Positions 18,431 through 27,602 are shown, numbered from the stretch's first letter. The stretch: DNA of 64,000 nucleotides from Methylosinus sporium (GCF_003113265.1 NZ_PUIV01000006.1:106959-170958); one strand, 5' to 3'. Numbers and translations: made by a program. Notes: a model not told the origin generated them from the letters alone.

Positions 18431-20224
18431 TTAGCGATCGAACGCCGCGGGCGTCGCAACCGCTTCCGCCTCCTCTTTTCGCTCGGGTCGGCGCTGCAGC
18501 CGGCCGAAGATCGCGGGAGGCGCGAATTCTTCCGGGACGCCGCAGAGTCCCATGCGGGCGAACCAAGCTCCGAGATTAGGCGAAGCGCTGGCCAGCGCAA
18601 AGGGAATTGCGACGATATATCCGAAGGTCGAGGGCGCCGACCAGAGCGCCAGCGCCGGCGCCGAAACGGCGGCGAGCGAGAGAACCAGCGCGCCGAACAG
18701 GAATGCAGGGCGCAGCGCGCGCGCCGTCTCTCCTGCGTCCAGACCATGCGCGTCGCGTGTTTGCGCGTCCCAACCGGCCGAGCCGCCGCGCAGAATCATG
18801 CGCGCCAGCAGCAGAGTGACGCTGAAGCTCGTGACAGCGCCGATGACGAAGGAGGCGGCGATCTCCAGCCCCGCGCCGAGCGCCAGGAGGGCCGCGCCGC
18901 CGTAGCGTCGCGCGCCGCCCGGCGTCATTGCTATATCGGCGTAGCCGGCGAGCTTGGGCGCGAGATAGAGCAGGAGAAAGAGAAGATAGAGCGTCGCCGC
19001 CGACTGCGAAGGAAAATTCGAGACGTCCTGAACGAGCGGCAGCAGCGCGCCGAGCAGAATGATCGCCGTCCAGGCCGGCGCGCCGATGAACATGGCGATC
19101 GCCCAGACGAGCTGAAAGCGGCTCATCGGAAGGAGCCCGGGCAGAGCGAGCAGCTCGATATATTGCATATTGCCCCGGCACCAGCGCAGATCGCGGCGCA
19201 GGAATTCGAGCAGTGTCGGCGGATTTTCCTCATAGCTGCCGCTCTCCGCCGGCAGCACGCGCACCTCATAGCCGGCGCGCCGCATCAGCGCCGCCTCGAT
19301 TTGATCATGCGAGAGAATATGGCCTCCGCCGGAGAGGAGCGGCAGGGCGCAATAGGCTGTGAAAGGCGCGATGCGCACCAGCGCATTATGGCCCCAGAAG
19401 GGGCCGCAATCGGCGCCCCACCAGGCCGCGCCCATCGTATAGGTCCGCATTCCGGCGCGCATCCCGAATTGAAAGATGCGCGCGAAGGCCGAGCGCGACG
19501 GCGCGCCGACGACGAGGCTCTGAATGATTCCGATGCGCGGATAGGCCTCGCCGATCCGCATGAGCCGCAAAATCGTCGCGCCGTCCATGAGGCTGTCGGC
19601 GTCGAGCGGGATCATGAATTCGTAAGCGCCGCCGAAGCGCTCGCAAAAGTCGCGGATATTGCCGGCCTTGTAGCCGATATTGTCGGCGCGCCGGCGATAA
19701 AGCAGCTTCGGCGCCTCGGCGCCTTCCCTATCGCGCCAGCGGGCGAATTCGGTCTCCTCCTGCGCGGCGATGCGCGCATCGGTGGTGTCGCTCAGCACGA
19801 ACCAATCGAAGCGCGCGCCTTCGCCGGTCGCATCGAGATCGGCCTTCATGGCGGCGAGGCGCGTCAGCGCGCGCGCTGCGTCCTCATTGCGGATCGTCAG
19901 CGTGATCGCGGCGCGCGTGCGGAGCCGGCGCCGCGTCTCCCCGGCGCGGGCGAAAGGCGCGACGCTGTCGAGCGGATGCAGACGAAAATGCAGCAGCCAG
20001 AAGCCGAGAACGGCGTTGCAGACGCCGAGCACGCTCCACGGCGCGGCGATGGCGAAGGCGAGGAAGAGCGCCGCCTCGATGAGGCTCCAGCCGCCTTGTC
20101 CGAGAATATCGGCGAGCCAGATCAGCAGAGCGAGATAGACGGTGGCGTTGATCGCGGCGACGATCAGGCGGCGTCGGAAGAGTTGGGCGCGGCTCTGAAG
20201 GCCGGCGGGGGCGGCGGCGGACAT
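18431..20224 (-). CDS. opgH: Osmoregulated periplasmic glucan glucosyltransferase
   Basis: A 597-residue inner-membrane GT2 enzyme (OpgH/MdoH) that polymerises glucose from UDP-glucose for periplasmic glucans. Two membrane segments precede the catalytic domain (20-80). ITLTIRNEDA, LSDTTD, the DAD metal motif at 208-210 and the RW of the product-binding motif (LRRDLRWCRGN, 342-352) are present. Several membrane segments fill residues 360-545. It is shorter than the enterobacterial protein (~850) because the long cytoplasmic N-terminus is missing, as in other alphaproteobacteria. No opgG is next to it. Confidence 0.9.
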   Translation of the reverse strand: MSAAAPAGLQSRAQLFRRRLIVAAINATVYLALLIWLADILGQGGWSLIEAALFLAFAIAAPWSVLGVCNAVLGFWLLHFRLHPLDSVAPFARAGETRRRLRTRAAITLTIRNEDAARALTRLAAMKADLDATGEGARFDWFVLSDTTDARIAAQEETEFARWRDREGAEAPKLLYRRRADNIGYKAGNIRDFCERFGGAYEFMIPLDADSLMDGATILRLMRIGEAYPRIGIIQSLVVGAPSRSAFARIFQFGMRAGMRTYTMGAAWWGADCGPFWGHNALVRIAPFTAYCALPLLSGGGHILSHDQIEAALMRRAGYEVRVLPAESGSYEENPPTLLEFLRRDLRWCRGNMQYIELLALPGLLPMSRFQLVWAIAMFIGAPAWTAIILLGALLPLVQDVSNFPSQSAATLYLLFLLLYLAPKLAGYADIAMTPGGARRYGGAALLALGAGLEIAASFVIGAVTSFSVTLLLARMILRGGSAGWDAQTRDAHGLDAGETARALRPAFLFGALVLSLAAVSAPALALWSAPSTFGYIVAIPFALASASPNLGAWFARMGLCGVPEEFAPPAIFGRLQRRPERKEEAEAVATPAAFDR

Positions 20225-20330
20225 TCTCGTCGTCGTTTCCTATGCGAGCGCAGGAAAATCGGATGGAAAATCGGCTGGCGCGTCGGGCCGCCGTGCTCTA
20301 GCAATAGCGGCGCAGCATGAGGTTTGTAAA

Positions 20331-21335
20331 TTGGGCGATTCACAAAAATCCTATCTAAATGGTGGGAATGATGCCCGCGCTCTGTGGATCGAGGCGCCGC
20401 GCGAGGCGCGCCTTCGCGCCGTTCCGCTGGCGCCGCCGGGGCAGGACGAGGCGCTGGTCGAAACGCTGTGGAGCGCCGTCAGCCGCGGCACCGAGCGGCT
20501 CGTCTTCGAAGGGCGGGCGCCGCGTTCGGAATGGGAGCGGATGCGCGCGCCGTTTCAGGAGGGCGCTTTCTCCTTCCCGGTGAAATATGGCTATTGCGCC
20601 GTCGGTCGCGTGGCGGCGGGGCCGGCCGAGCTTTTGGGCCGCATCGTCTTCTGCCTCTATCCGCATCAGGACCGATTCGTCGCGCCCATCGCCATGTTGC
20701 GGCCGGTTCCCGAGGCGACGCCGGCGCGGCGCGCCACGCTGGCCGCCAATATGGAGACGGCGTTGAACGCTCTGTGGGATGCGGGCGCGGGGCCCGGCGA
20801 CCGCATCGTCGTCATCGGCGCCGGGGTCGTTGGGATGCTCGTCGCCGCTCTGGCCGCGCGCCTGCCGGGCGCCGAGGTTCTGGCGTATGACCGCGAGCCG
20901 TCCCGCGCGCAGATTTTGGAGAGTCTGGGCGCGCGCTTCGTCGGCGCCGAGGCTCTGGAGGGGCAGGGGGCCGATGTCGTGTTCCACGCCAGCGCCTCGC
21001 CGGAGGGGCTGGCGCTGTCGCTCGCCGCGGCCGGACTGGAAGCGACGATCATCGAATTGAGCTGGTATGGCGAGGGTCAGGTGGCCGCGCCGCTCGGCGG
21101 CGCTTTTCACGCCAACCGGCTGCGGCTCGTCTCGTCCCAGGTGGGGCAGGTCGCGCCCTCGCGGCGGCCGCGCTGGACCTATGCCCGCCGACTCGACAAA
21201 GCGCTGGAGCTGCTCGCCGATCCGCGCCTCGACGCGCTCATCGCCGAGGAAATCGCCTTCGCCGACGCGCCGCGCGAGATCGCGCGTGTCCTCGCGCCCG
21301 GGGCGAGCGGCCTCGCAACCTTGTTTCGCTATTGA
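20331..21335 (+). CDS. MDR-superfamily dehydrogenase without catalytic zinc ligands
   Basis: A 334-residue medium-chain dehydrogenase/reductase. The nucleotide-binding Rossmann motif is VVIGAGVVGMLVAALAA (about 159-175), followed by an acidic strand end LAYDRE. The N-terminal catalytic domain has RGTER and KYGYCAVGRV but lacks the Cys/His ligands of zinc alcohol dehydrogenases. In this it resembles the BchC-like and other zinc-free members. The TTG start at 20331 is supported by TGAGG eight bases upstream; no ATG exists near the N-terminus. It is the first gene of a cluster with a PTPS-like protein, a glycosyltransferase and a methyltransferase, and presumably acts on their common product. 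Confidence 0.8.
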   Translation: MGDSQKSYLNGGNDARALWIEAPREARLRAVPLAPPGQDEALVETLWSAVSRGTERLVFEGRAPRSEWERMRAPFQEGAFSFPVKYGYCAVGRVAAGPAELLGRIVFCLYPHQDRFVAPIAMLRPVPEATPARRATLAANMETALNALWDAGAGPGDRIVVIGAGVVGMLVAALAARLPGAEVLAYDREPSRAQILESLGARFVGAEALEGQGADVVFHASASPEGLALSLAAAGLEATIIELSWYGEGQVAAPLGGAFHANRLRLVSSQVGQVAPSRRPRWTYARRLDKALELLADPRLDALIAEEIAFADAPREIARVLAPGASGLATLFRY

Positions 21336-21347
21336 ACGGAGAAGAAA

Positions 21348-21746
21348 ATGTACGCAGTCGAAGTCCGCGACCACATTATGATCGCCCATAGTTTCAAGGG
21401 CGAACTGTTCGGCCCGGCGCAGCGTCTGCACGGCGCGACCTTCGTCGTCGACGTCGCCTTTTTCCGCGAGACGCTGACCGCCGACGAAGTGGTCGTCGAC
21501 ATAGGCCGCGCCCATGACGCGCTGAAGGCGACGCTGGCGCCGCTGAACTATCGGAATCTCGACGAGATCGAGCAGTTCGAGGGCCGGCAGACGACGACTG
21601 AATTTCTCTCGCGGCATATTTTCGACGCCATGGCCGCCGCCGCTCGCTCGGGCGCGCTGGGGCCGGGCGGCGAGGGGATTTCGCGCATTCGCGTGACCTT
21701 GCACGAATCCCATGTCGCCCGCGCCTGGTTCGAGGGGCCCGTGTGA
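21348..21746 (+). CDS. Divergent 6-pyruvoyl-tetrahydropterin/6-carboxytetrahydropterin synthase-like protein
   Basis: A 132-residue T-fold protein of the PTPS/QueD family, whose members convert dihydroneopterin triphosphate. IMIAHSFKGE, RLHGATFVVDV, the mid-motif YRNLDEIEQFEGRQTTTEF and the end VTLHESHVARAWFEG align with the family. Of the usual zinc and catalytic residues, H14 and H28 remain. The Cys four residues before H28 is Ala (A24) and the second His of HGH is Ala (A30). The reaction is therefore probably not the standard one. It lies 12 bases after the dehydrogenase, and its stop overlaps the next start (GTGA). Confidence 0.82.
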   Translation: MYAVEVRDHIMIAHSFKGELFGPAQRLHGATFVVDVAFFRETLTADEVVVDIGRAHDALKATLAPLNYRNLDEIEQFEGRQTTTEFLSRHIFDAMAAAARSGALGPGGEGISRIRVTLHESHVARAWFEGPV

Positions 21747-22789
21747 GGCGAATCGTCTTCGCCATTCCCGGAGACTTGCGCGCCAGAACCGGCGGCTATG
21801 GCTATGACCGCCGCCTGCTGGCGGAGTTTGCGCGCCGAGGCGTCGCGGCCGTCCATCTCGCGCTGCCGGGCGGTTTTCCGCATCCGACAGCGGCGGAGGA
21901 GGCCGCCGTCGCCGAGATTTTCGAGCGAGAGCTCACCGTCGACGACGTCGCGCTCATCGACGGCCTCGCCTATGGCGCGCTCTCCGAGACGGCGATCGCG
22001 GCCATCGCCGCGCCGATCGTCGCGCTCTGCCATCATCCGCTCTGCCTCGAATCGGGGCTCTCTCCCGCCCGCGCCGCCGCATTGGGCGAGAGCGAGCGCC
22101 GGGCGCTGGCGCTCGCCGCCCGTGTGATCGCCACGAGTCCGCACACGGGCGAGACGCTGATCCGCGATTTCGGCGCGTCGGAGCGCAGGCTGACCATCGC
22201 TCGGCCGGGAACAGATCCGGCCGCGCGCGCAAGGGGCTCGGGCGGCGCGCCGGCGCTGCTCGCCGTCGGCTCGCTCATTCCGCGCAAGGGTTTCGATGTC
22301 TTGGTCGAGGCGTTGAGCGGCCTTGCCGATCTCGACTGGCGTCTCGCCATTGTCGGAGGCGCCGGCCATTCGCCGCAGACGGCGGCCGATCTCGCGCGGC
22401 TCATAGAGGCGAAAGGGCTCTACACGAGGGTCGCGCTCGTCGGCGAGCTCTCGGGGGAGGCGCTGGAGGCGGCCTATCGCGGCGCGGATGTCTTCGTCTC
22501 CTCCTCGCTGCATGAGGGTTACGGTATGGCGCTCGCCGAAGCGCTGGCGCGCGGATTGCCGATCGTCGCCGCGACCGGCGGAGCGGCGGGAGAAACCATC
22601 GCCGATTCCGCCGCGCTGAAAATTCCGCCGGGCGATGTGGCCGCGCTGCGCGAGGCGCTGCGCGCGATCGTCTCCGATCCGGCCTTGCGGGCGCGTCTCG
22701 GCGAGGCGTCCTGGCGGGCCGGACAGGCGTTGCCGCGCTGGGACGAGACGGCGCGCATCGTCGCCTCTGTCATAAAGGGGATCGCATGA
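21743..22789 (+). CDS. Glycosyltransferase family 4
   Basis: A 348-residue GT-B retaining glycosyltransferase. The N-terminal domain starts with IVFAIPGDLRARTGGYGYD (acceptor side, glycine-rich loop). The C-terminal domain has AVGSLIPRKGFDVLVEAL and the nucleotide-sugar motif SSSLHEGYGMALAEALARGL with the paired Glu residues. The GTG start at 21743 overlaps the PTPS-like stop, and its own stop overlaps the methyltransferase start (ATGA). It is probably soluble and cytoplasmic. In this context it may glycosylate a pterin-like small molecule rather than a polysaccharide (inference). Confidence 0.88.
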   Translation: MRRIVFAIPGDLRARTGGYGYDRRLLAEFARRGVAAVHLALPGGFPHPTAAEEAAVAEIFERELTVDDVALIDGLAYGALSETAIAAIAAPIVALCHHPLCLESGLSPARAAALGESERRALALAARVIATSPHTGETLIRDFGASERRLTIARPGTDPAARARGSGGAPALLAVGSLIPRKGFDVLVEALSGLADLDWRLAIVGGAGHSPQTAADLARLIEAKGLYTRVALVGELSGEALEAAYRGADVFVSSSLHEGYGMALAEALARGLPIVAATGGAAGETIADSAALKIPPGDVAALREALRAIVSDPALRARLGEASWRAGQALPRWDETARIVASVIKGIA

Positions 22790-23603
22790 GCGGCTTTTCG
22801 GCCGAATGGCTCGATCTGCGCGAGGGCGCCGATCACGCTGCGCGCAATCCCGCTCTGCGCGAGAGCGTCGCCCGCGCCTTCGCGGATCGCGAATCTTTGA
22901 CCATCGTCGATCTCGCATGTGGCGCCGGCTCCAATCTGCGCGGTCTCGCGGAACATTTGCCGGCGCGGCAGAAATGGCTCCTCGTCGATCACGATCCGGC
23001 GCTGCTGGCCGCCGCCCGCGCGCGCCTCGCCGCCTGGGCGGATGTGGCCGAGGGGGGAGACATTCTGTGTCTCGCCAAAGGCGCTCGGCGTCTCGAGGCA
23101 GAATTTCGGGTCGCGGATCTTTCCTGCGGCGCGGGAGCGGCGCTGGCGGGGGAAGCCGACCTCGTGACCTCGGCGGCCTTTCTCGATCTCGTCTCGCCGC
23201 AATGGCTCGACAGATTTGCAGAGCAGATCGCGGCGCGCCGGCTGCCGCTCTATGCGATATTGAGCTATTCCGGCGAAGAGCGCTGGACGCCGCCCCACGC
23301 CGCCGATGCGCGGATGTTGGCTGCTTTCCATCGCCATCGGGCGGCGGGCCTCGCGCGGCGGGGCTTTTGGCGAAAGCGCTGGAGCGTCGGGGTTATGAGG
23401 TCGAGACCGCGCCGAGCCCCTGGCGTCTCGGCGCGGCGGAGGCGGCGCTGATCGCGGCTCTGGCAGAAGGTTCGGCGGCGGCCGTCGCCGAGACCGGCGA
23501 GGTTTCAGCGGAAACGATCGAGGATTGGCGCCGGGCTCGCCGAAAAGCGGCGGAATGCGAAATCGGCCATTCGGACATGTTCGCGCGGCCGAAGGGCGGA
23601 TGA
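22786..23603 (+). pseudogene. Class I SAM-dependent methyltransferase, broken by a frameshift
   Basis: The first ~190 codons read as a Rossmann methyltransferase: TIVDLACGAGSNLRGLAEHL (SAM motif I), WLLVDHDPALL, ADLVTSAAFLDLVSP and LYAILSYSGEERW. Near 23340-23365 this frame degenerates to Arg-rich sequence (to 23451). Sensible coding continues in the frame one base back: GPRAAGLLAKALERRGYEVE, SPWRLGAAEAALIAALAEG, ending ...SDMFARPKGG at 23603. The shift equals a net loss of one base (or 1 mod 3). It is either a real mutation removing the C-terminus or a sequence error. It is coupled to the glycosyltransferase by ATGA. Confidence 0.75.
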
Positions 23604-23729
23604 AGCCGTCGGTCGGAACCTCTGGAGCCTGCGCTCCAGGATGGCGCCATCTGTGCTAGAAATTCGCTGTTCCAGACGGCCGCTTCCGGCCTCTCGCAAG
23701 ACCTGTCACCTTTCACCCGGAGCCCGGCA

Positions 23730-24503
23730 ATGGCCGCCCCCAATGACACAATGCTCGCGCTCGTTCTCTCGAAGGACGGGCGGCTTCCCGAGGGGGAGGC
23801 GCTCGGCTCCGCGATCCGCCGCCATCTGCCGCAGGCGCAGACTCCCGAAAAAGACGTGCCCGGCGACACGAGCGTGTTTCTCGTCGATGGCGCGATAGCG
23901 GCGATCGGCGGCGTCACAGAGCCGGCGCCCATCGCCAAGGACGACCCCTGCGTCGCCTATGCCTGGCATTGGCAGGACGTCTGGCCGGCGATCGAAGGCC
24001 ATGCCGGCCATGTGGTGGTGGCCGCGACCGGCGGCGCCGACGCCAAAGCGCGCGCGCGCCTGCTCGGTCGCGCCGTCGCGGCGGTGATCGAGGCGACGCC
24101 CTCCGCCTGCGCGGTGCATTTCGCCGGCTCCGACGCGCTTTGGCCGGCCGCGCTCGTTGCGGAGGCGGTGTCGAAGAGCGGCGACGAGCCGCCGGTTCCC
24201 TTCTGCGTGGCGGTGGCGCTCGGCCGCGATCCCGAGGGCGGCGTTTCGGCGATCACCAAAGGGCTGAACGCTTTCGGCCTGATGGAGATCGAGACCCGCG
24301 GCTATCGCGACGATCCGCGCGAGCTCAACGGCTTTTTGATCGATCTCGCGGCTTTTCTGATCGAGTCCGGGGATGTGTTGGGCGACGGCGACACCATCGG
24401 TCCCGACGCCGACACCAAAATCGTCGTGCGCCGGGAGGCCTCGGTCGTCGCGCCGGGACAGAATGTGTATCGGCTGTATTTCCCGACCCAAGGCCACGCC
24501 TGA
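23730..24503 (+). CDS. DUF4261-family protein
   Basis: A 257-residue soluble protein. The overall pattern fits DUF4261: an N-terminal strand TMLALVLSKD, a central HVVVAATGGADAKARARLLGRAVAAVIEA, FAGSDALWPAALVAE, and a C-terminal FGLMEIETRGYRDDPRELNGFLIDLAAFLIE. The function of this family is unknown; members occur near secretion and toxin-immunity genes in other bacteria, but nothing of that kind is next to it here. GGAG at 23719-23722 sets the start. Confidence 0.75.
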   Translation: MAAPNDTMLALVLSKDGRLPEGEALGSAIRRHLPQAQTPEKDVPGDTSVFLVDGAIAAIGGVTEPAPIAKDDPCVAYAWHWQDVWPAIEGHAGHVVVAATGGADAKARARLLGRAVAAVIEATPSACAVHFAGSDALWPAALVAEAVSKSGDEPPVPFCVAVALGRDPEGGVSAITKGLNAFGLMEIETRGYRDDPRELNGFLIDLAAFLIESGDVLGDGDTIGPDADTKIVVRREASVVAPGQNVYRLYFPTQGHA

Positions 24504-24512
24504 CGCCGACGG

Positions 24513-24542
24513 GGCGGGGCGAACGAGCGCCGTCGCCCCGCC
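24513..24542. terminator. Bidirectional terminator hairpin
   Basis: GGCGGGGCGA (24513-24522) and TCGCCCCGCC (24533-24542) form a perfect 10-base stem with a 10-base loop. It lies exactly between the convergent stops of the DUF4261 gene and the cytochrome b561 gene. Confidence 0.7.
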
Positions 24543-24549
24543 GCTTTCG

Positions 24550-25089
24550 CTATTTGCGCCACGAATCGGGAAGCATTCGCCAGATCACATCGTCGCCCGC
24601 CAGGCGGTGGCGGACCGCGCCGGCGATGTGCAGAACGATCAGCGCCACAATGACCCAGCCCATGATTTCATGGAACGAGAACAGCTGCTTCGACAAGGGC
24701 TCGTCCTTGGGCGCGAGCGCCGGAAGATGGCCGAGCCAGAAGAAGCTCGGCCGGAGCCCATAGGCCGACAGCGCCAGCCAGCCGACGAGCGGCGCCGCGA
24801 ACATCAGCAGATATAACGTCAGATGCGTGGCGTTCGAGACGAGGCGCTCGGCCGGAGCGATATTCCGGCCCGCTTCCGCCCGGCGGCGCAGCCGCGCGGA
24901 GAGGCGCGGAACCATCAGCGCCAGCACGAGGAGGCCCGCCGATTCGTGCAGCACGAACAAATCATCCTGCAACGGCCCTTTGTCGAGATCGGCCATGACG
25001 ACGCCGATCGGCAGCAAAAACAGCAATAGAGCCGCGATGATCCAATGCAGCGCTTTGGCGAGCGGCGAGTAGAGCGGTGGGGCGAACAT
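24550..25089 (-). CDS. Cytochrome b561-type membrane protein
   Basis: A 179-residue four-helix membrane protein that probably binds two b hemes and passes electrons to or from quinone. Helices lie at about 12-33, 45-62, 88-110 and 137-160. Candidate heme His residues occur in KALHWIIAA, FVLHESAGLL, ATHLTLYLL and SFHEIMGWVIVALIVLH. AAGGAG before the ATG at 25089 sets the start. It is monocistronic; the physiological partner is not visible here. Confidence 0.9.
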   Translation of the reverse strand: MFAPPLYSPLAKALHWIIAALLLFLLPIGVVMADLDKGPLQDDLFVLHESAGLLVLALMVPRLSARLRRRAEAGRNIAPAERLVSNATHLTLYLLMFAAPLVGWLALSAYGLRPSFFWLGHLPALAPKDEPLSKQLFSFHEIMGWVIVALIVLHIAGAVRHRLAGDDVIWRMLPDSWRK

Positions 25090-25342
25090 GAGAGGCTCCT
25101 TTCGAGATCGTCCATTGTTTCCGAACGCGCGATCGAGCGGCGCGGAAAGCATGAGGCGAGAGCGGCACAATTCGATCATAAAAAAAAGGTTATAAGGCCA
25201 GAGGGCGGGAGTCCCGCTCTATGTCCAGACGGCCTCCGCCGCGACGAGCGGAGGATTGTGGAAGGGTGCCGCGCCTTGGTATGCGGAGCGGCGCTTTTCC
25301 CTTATGTCCTTGCCCAACGCCCTTCGCCCTTCAGGAGATGCG

Positions 25343-26842
25343 ATGTTTCCGACCCCCGTTTCCGATCTCGCCCCGAACACTTACGCCTATGAGACGACGC
25401 CGCTCGTGAAGCCGACGGGCTTTCGCGAATATGACGCGCGCTGGCTGTTCGAGAAAGAGCTCAACCTCATGGGGGTGCAGGCGCTCGGTCTCGGATTGGG
25501 CACGCTGCTGCATGAGATGGGCGTGCCGCTCGAGCTGGCGACGGGCCACGACTATCGCGCCTATTCGGCCTCCATCAAGCTCGCGCTGATTTCCGGCCTG
25601 ATGGCCGCGGGCGTGCGCGTGCACGACATCGGCCTCGCGCTCTCGCCCATGGCCTATTTCGCGCAATTCGCCTTGGATGTCCCGGCCGTGGCCATGGTCA
25701 CCGCCTCGCACAATGACAATGGCTGGACCGGCGTGAAGATGGGCGCGCAGCGTCCCGTCACCTTCGGCCCCGTGGAGATGACGCGTCTCAAGGAGATCGT
25801 GCTCGCCGGCGCTTTCCGTTTCGCCGAGGGCGGCTCCTATCGCTATGTCGATAATTTCGGCGCGCGCTATCTCGACGATCTCGCCTCGGGCGTGAAACTC
25901 TCCCGCAAGCTGAAAGTGGTTGCCGCCTGCGGCAATGGCACGGCCGGCGCCTTCGCGCCCCAGCTGCTGGAGCGCATCGGCTGCGAGGTCGTGCCGCTCG
26001 ACACCGAGCTCGACTATAATTTCCCGCATTACAATCCGAACCCCGAAGACCTGCATATGCTGCACGCCATGGCCGACAAGGTGCGCGAGAGCGGCGCCGA
26101 TGTCGGGCTCGGCTTCGACGGCGACGGCGATCGCTGCGGCGTCGTCGACAATAAGGGCGAGGAGATTTTCGCCGATAAGATCGGCGTTATGCTGGCGCGC
26201 GATCTTTCCAAGCTGCATCCCGGCGCGACCTTCGTCGTCGATGTGAAATCGACGGGATTGTTCGCGACCGATCCAGAGCTGCTCTCGCGCAATGTGAAGG
26301 CCGATTATTGGAAGACCGGCCATTCCTACATCAAGCGCCGCGTCACGGAGCTCAAAGCGCTCGCCGGCTTCGAGAAGTCCGGGCACTTCTTCTTCAACGC
26401 GCCGGTCGGCCGCGGTTATGACGACGGCCTTCTGACGGCGGTGCATGTGCTGCAGATGCTCGATCGCAATCCGACCAAGTCCATGTCCGACCTCTACGCC
26501 GCTCTGCCCAAGACCTGGGGCTCGCCCACCATGTCGCCGCATTGCGCGGACGAGACGAAATATGGCGTCGTCGACAAGGTCATTGCGCGCTTCCAGAAGA
26601 TGGAGGCCGAGGGCGTCGCCTTCACGGGACAAAAGATTCGCGATCTCGTCACCGTGAATGGCGTGCGCGTGACGACCGCCGACGGCACCTGGGGCCTGGT
26701 GCGCGCCTCGTCGAACAAGCCGGAGCTGGTCGTCGTCGTCGAGAGCCCGGTGTCCGAGGCGCGGATGCGCGAGATGTTCCACGCCGTCGACGCCGTGCTG
26801 CGCGAGAATCCGGAAGTCGGCGCCTATAATCAGACGATCTGA
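25343..26842 (+). CDS. Phosphomannomutase/phosphoglucomutase
   Basis: A 499-residue alpha-D-phosphohexomutase that interconverts hexose 1- and 6-phosphates to feed exopolysaccharide, LPS or glycan precursors. The phosphoserine loop TASHND is at 120-125 (S122). The metal loop DGDGDR is at 259-264. The sugar-specificity region KSGHFFFN and a C-terminal phosphate-binding domain follow. AGGAG at 25332-25336 supports the ATG at 25343. Which hexose is preferred cannot be told from the motifs. It is convergent with tadG; the two stops are four bases apart. Confidence 0.93.
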   Translation: MFPTPVSDLAPNTYAYETTPLVKPTGFREYDARWLFEKELNLMGVQALGLGLGTLLHEMGVPLELATGHDYRAYSASIKLALISGLMAAGVRVHDIGLALSPMAYFAQFALDVPAVAMVTASHNDNGWTGVKMGAQRPVTFGPVEMTRLKEIVLAGAFRFAEGGSYRYVDNFGARYLDDLASGVKLSRKLKVVAACGNGTAGAFAPQLLERIGCEVVPLDTELDYNFPHYNPNPEDLHMLHAMADKVRESGADVGLGFDGDGDRCGVVDNKGEEIFADKIGVMLARDLSKLHPGATFVVDVKSTGLFATDPELLSRNVKADYWKTGHSYIKRRVTELKALAGFEKSGHFFFNAPVGRGYDDGLLTAVHVLQMLDRNPTKSMSDLYAALPKTWGSPTMSPHCADETKYGVVDKVIARFQKMEAEGVAFTGQKIRDLVTVNGVRVTTADGTWGLVRASSNKPELVVVVESPVSEARMREMFHAVDAVLRENPEVGAYNQTI

Positions 26843-26846
26843 TCGC

Positions 26847-27602
26847 TCACGGCGTGCCGGGCGTGCAATTGGTTCCGCTCGTCATGTAATATTGAATGTG
26901 ATTGGGGCTGTAGGTGTTGCGCACCGGCGAATAGCTGGTGCGAGACATCTGCGGCGTCGCGGTCTTCAGCCAGGTGATCGTGCGGCTGAACGAGGGCTGA
27001 TAAGTGTAGATCACATCGGCGACGATGATCGATCCGACGGTGGGCGTCACGCTCGTCGTCGTCGAGCCGCCGCCGGCGTTGGCCAGCGTCACCGATTTCG
27101 CGGTCGTATAGCTCGTCGGCATCGAGTTCGGGTCGACGGGCGCCACATCGGCGGCGTTGAGCTTGGCGACTCCGCCGATCGTGCAGGGCCGCAGCGCGCC
27201 GGAGTTTCTGGTGACGCTCCATTGCACGGTGGCCTTGTAGCCGCTCGCCTGTGTGGCGTCGGCGACGATGGCGACCTCGGAAATCGTCATCTTCAAATTG
27301 GAGCTCGGCAGCGGCGCCATCAGCGTCGTCGCGGCCGAGAAAATCGCTTTAATCGTCGTCTCGTCGATCCCGGCCTGGCCGGGATTCGAGCCGCCGGTCA
27401 ATTGCTGCGCGGCGAGATCCGAGAGCGTATGCGCGACGAGCTCGACCTTTTGACTCGCGCGCTGCCCGAGCGCCAGCTCCGCGAGGCCGAGATAGACGAT
27501 GAGGACGAGCGGCAGCATGAGCGCGAATTCGACCGCGGCGAAGGCGCGATTCTCCGCGAGGAGGGCGCGCGCGTCGCGGCGCTCGGCGCAGGGGCGGTTC
27601 AC
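26847..27602 (-). CDS. tadG: TadG/TadE-like pilus assembly protein
   Basis: A 251-residue pseudopilin-like protein. The N-terminus AENRAFAAVEFALMLPLVLIVYLGL is the TadE motif (Phe-Ala-x-Glu-Phe) with one membrane segment. The rest is an extracytoplasmic Ser/Thr-rich domain ending in SGTNCTPGTP. A GTG at 27602 overlaps the upstream stop (GTGA), so it is coupled to tadE. It belongs to the minor-pilin arm of the Tad locus. Confidence 0.85.
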   Translation of the reverse strand: MNRPCAERRDARALLAENRAFAAVEFALMLPLVLIVYLGLAELALGQRASQKVELVAHTLSDLAAQQLTGGSNPGQAGIDETTIKAIFSAATTLMAPLPSSNLKMTISEVAIVADATQASGYKATVQWSVTRNSGALRPCTIGGVAKLNAADVAPVDPNSMPTSYTTAKSVTLANAGGGSTTTSVTPTVGSIIVADVIYTYQPSFSRTITWLKTATPQMSRTSYSPVRNTYSPNHIQYYMTSGTNCTPGTP

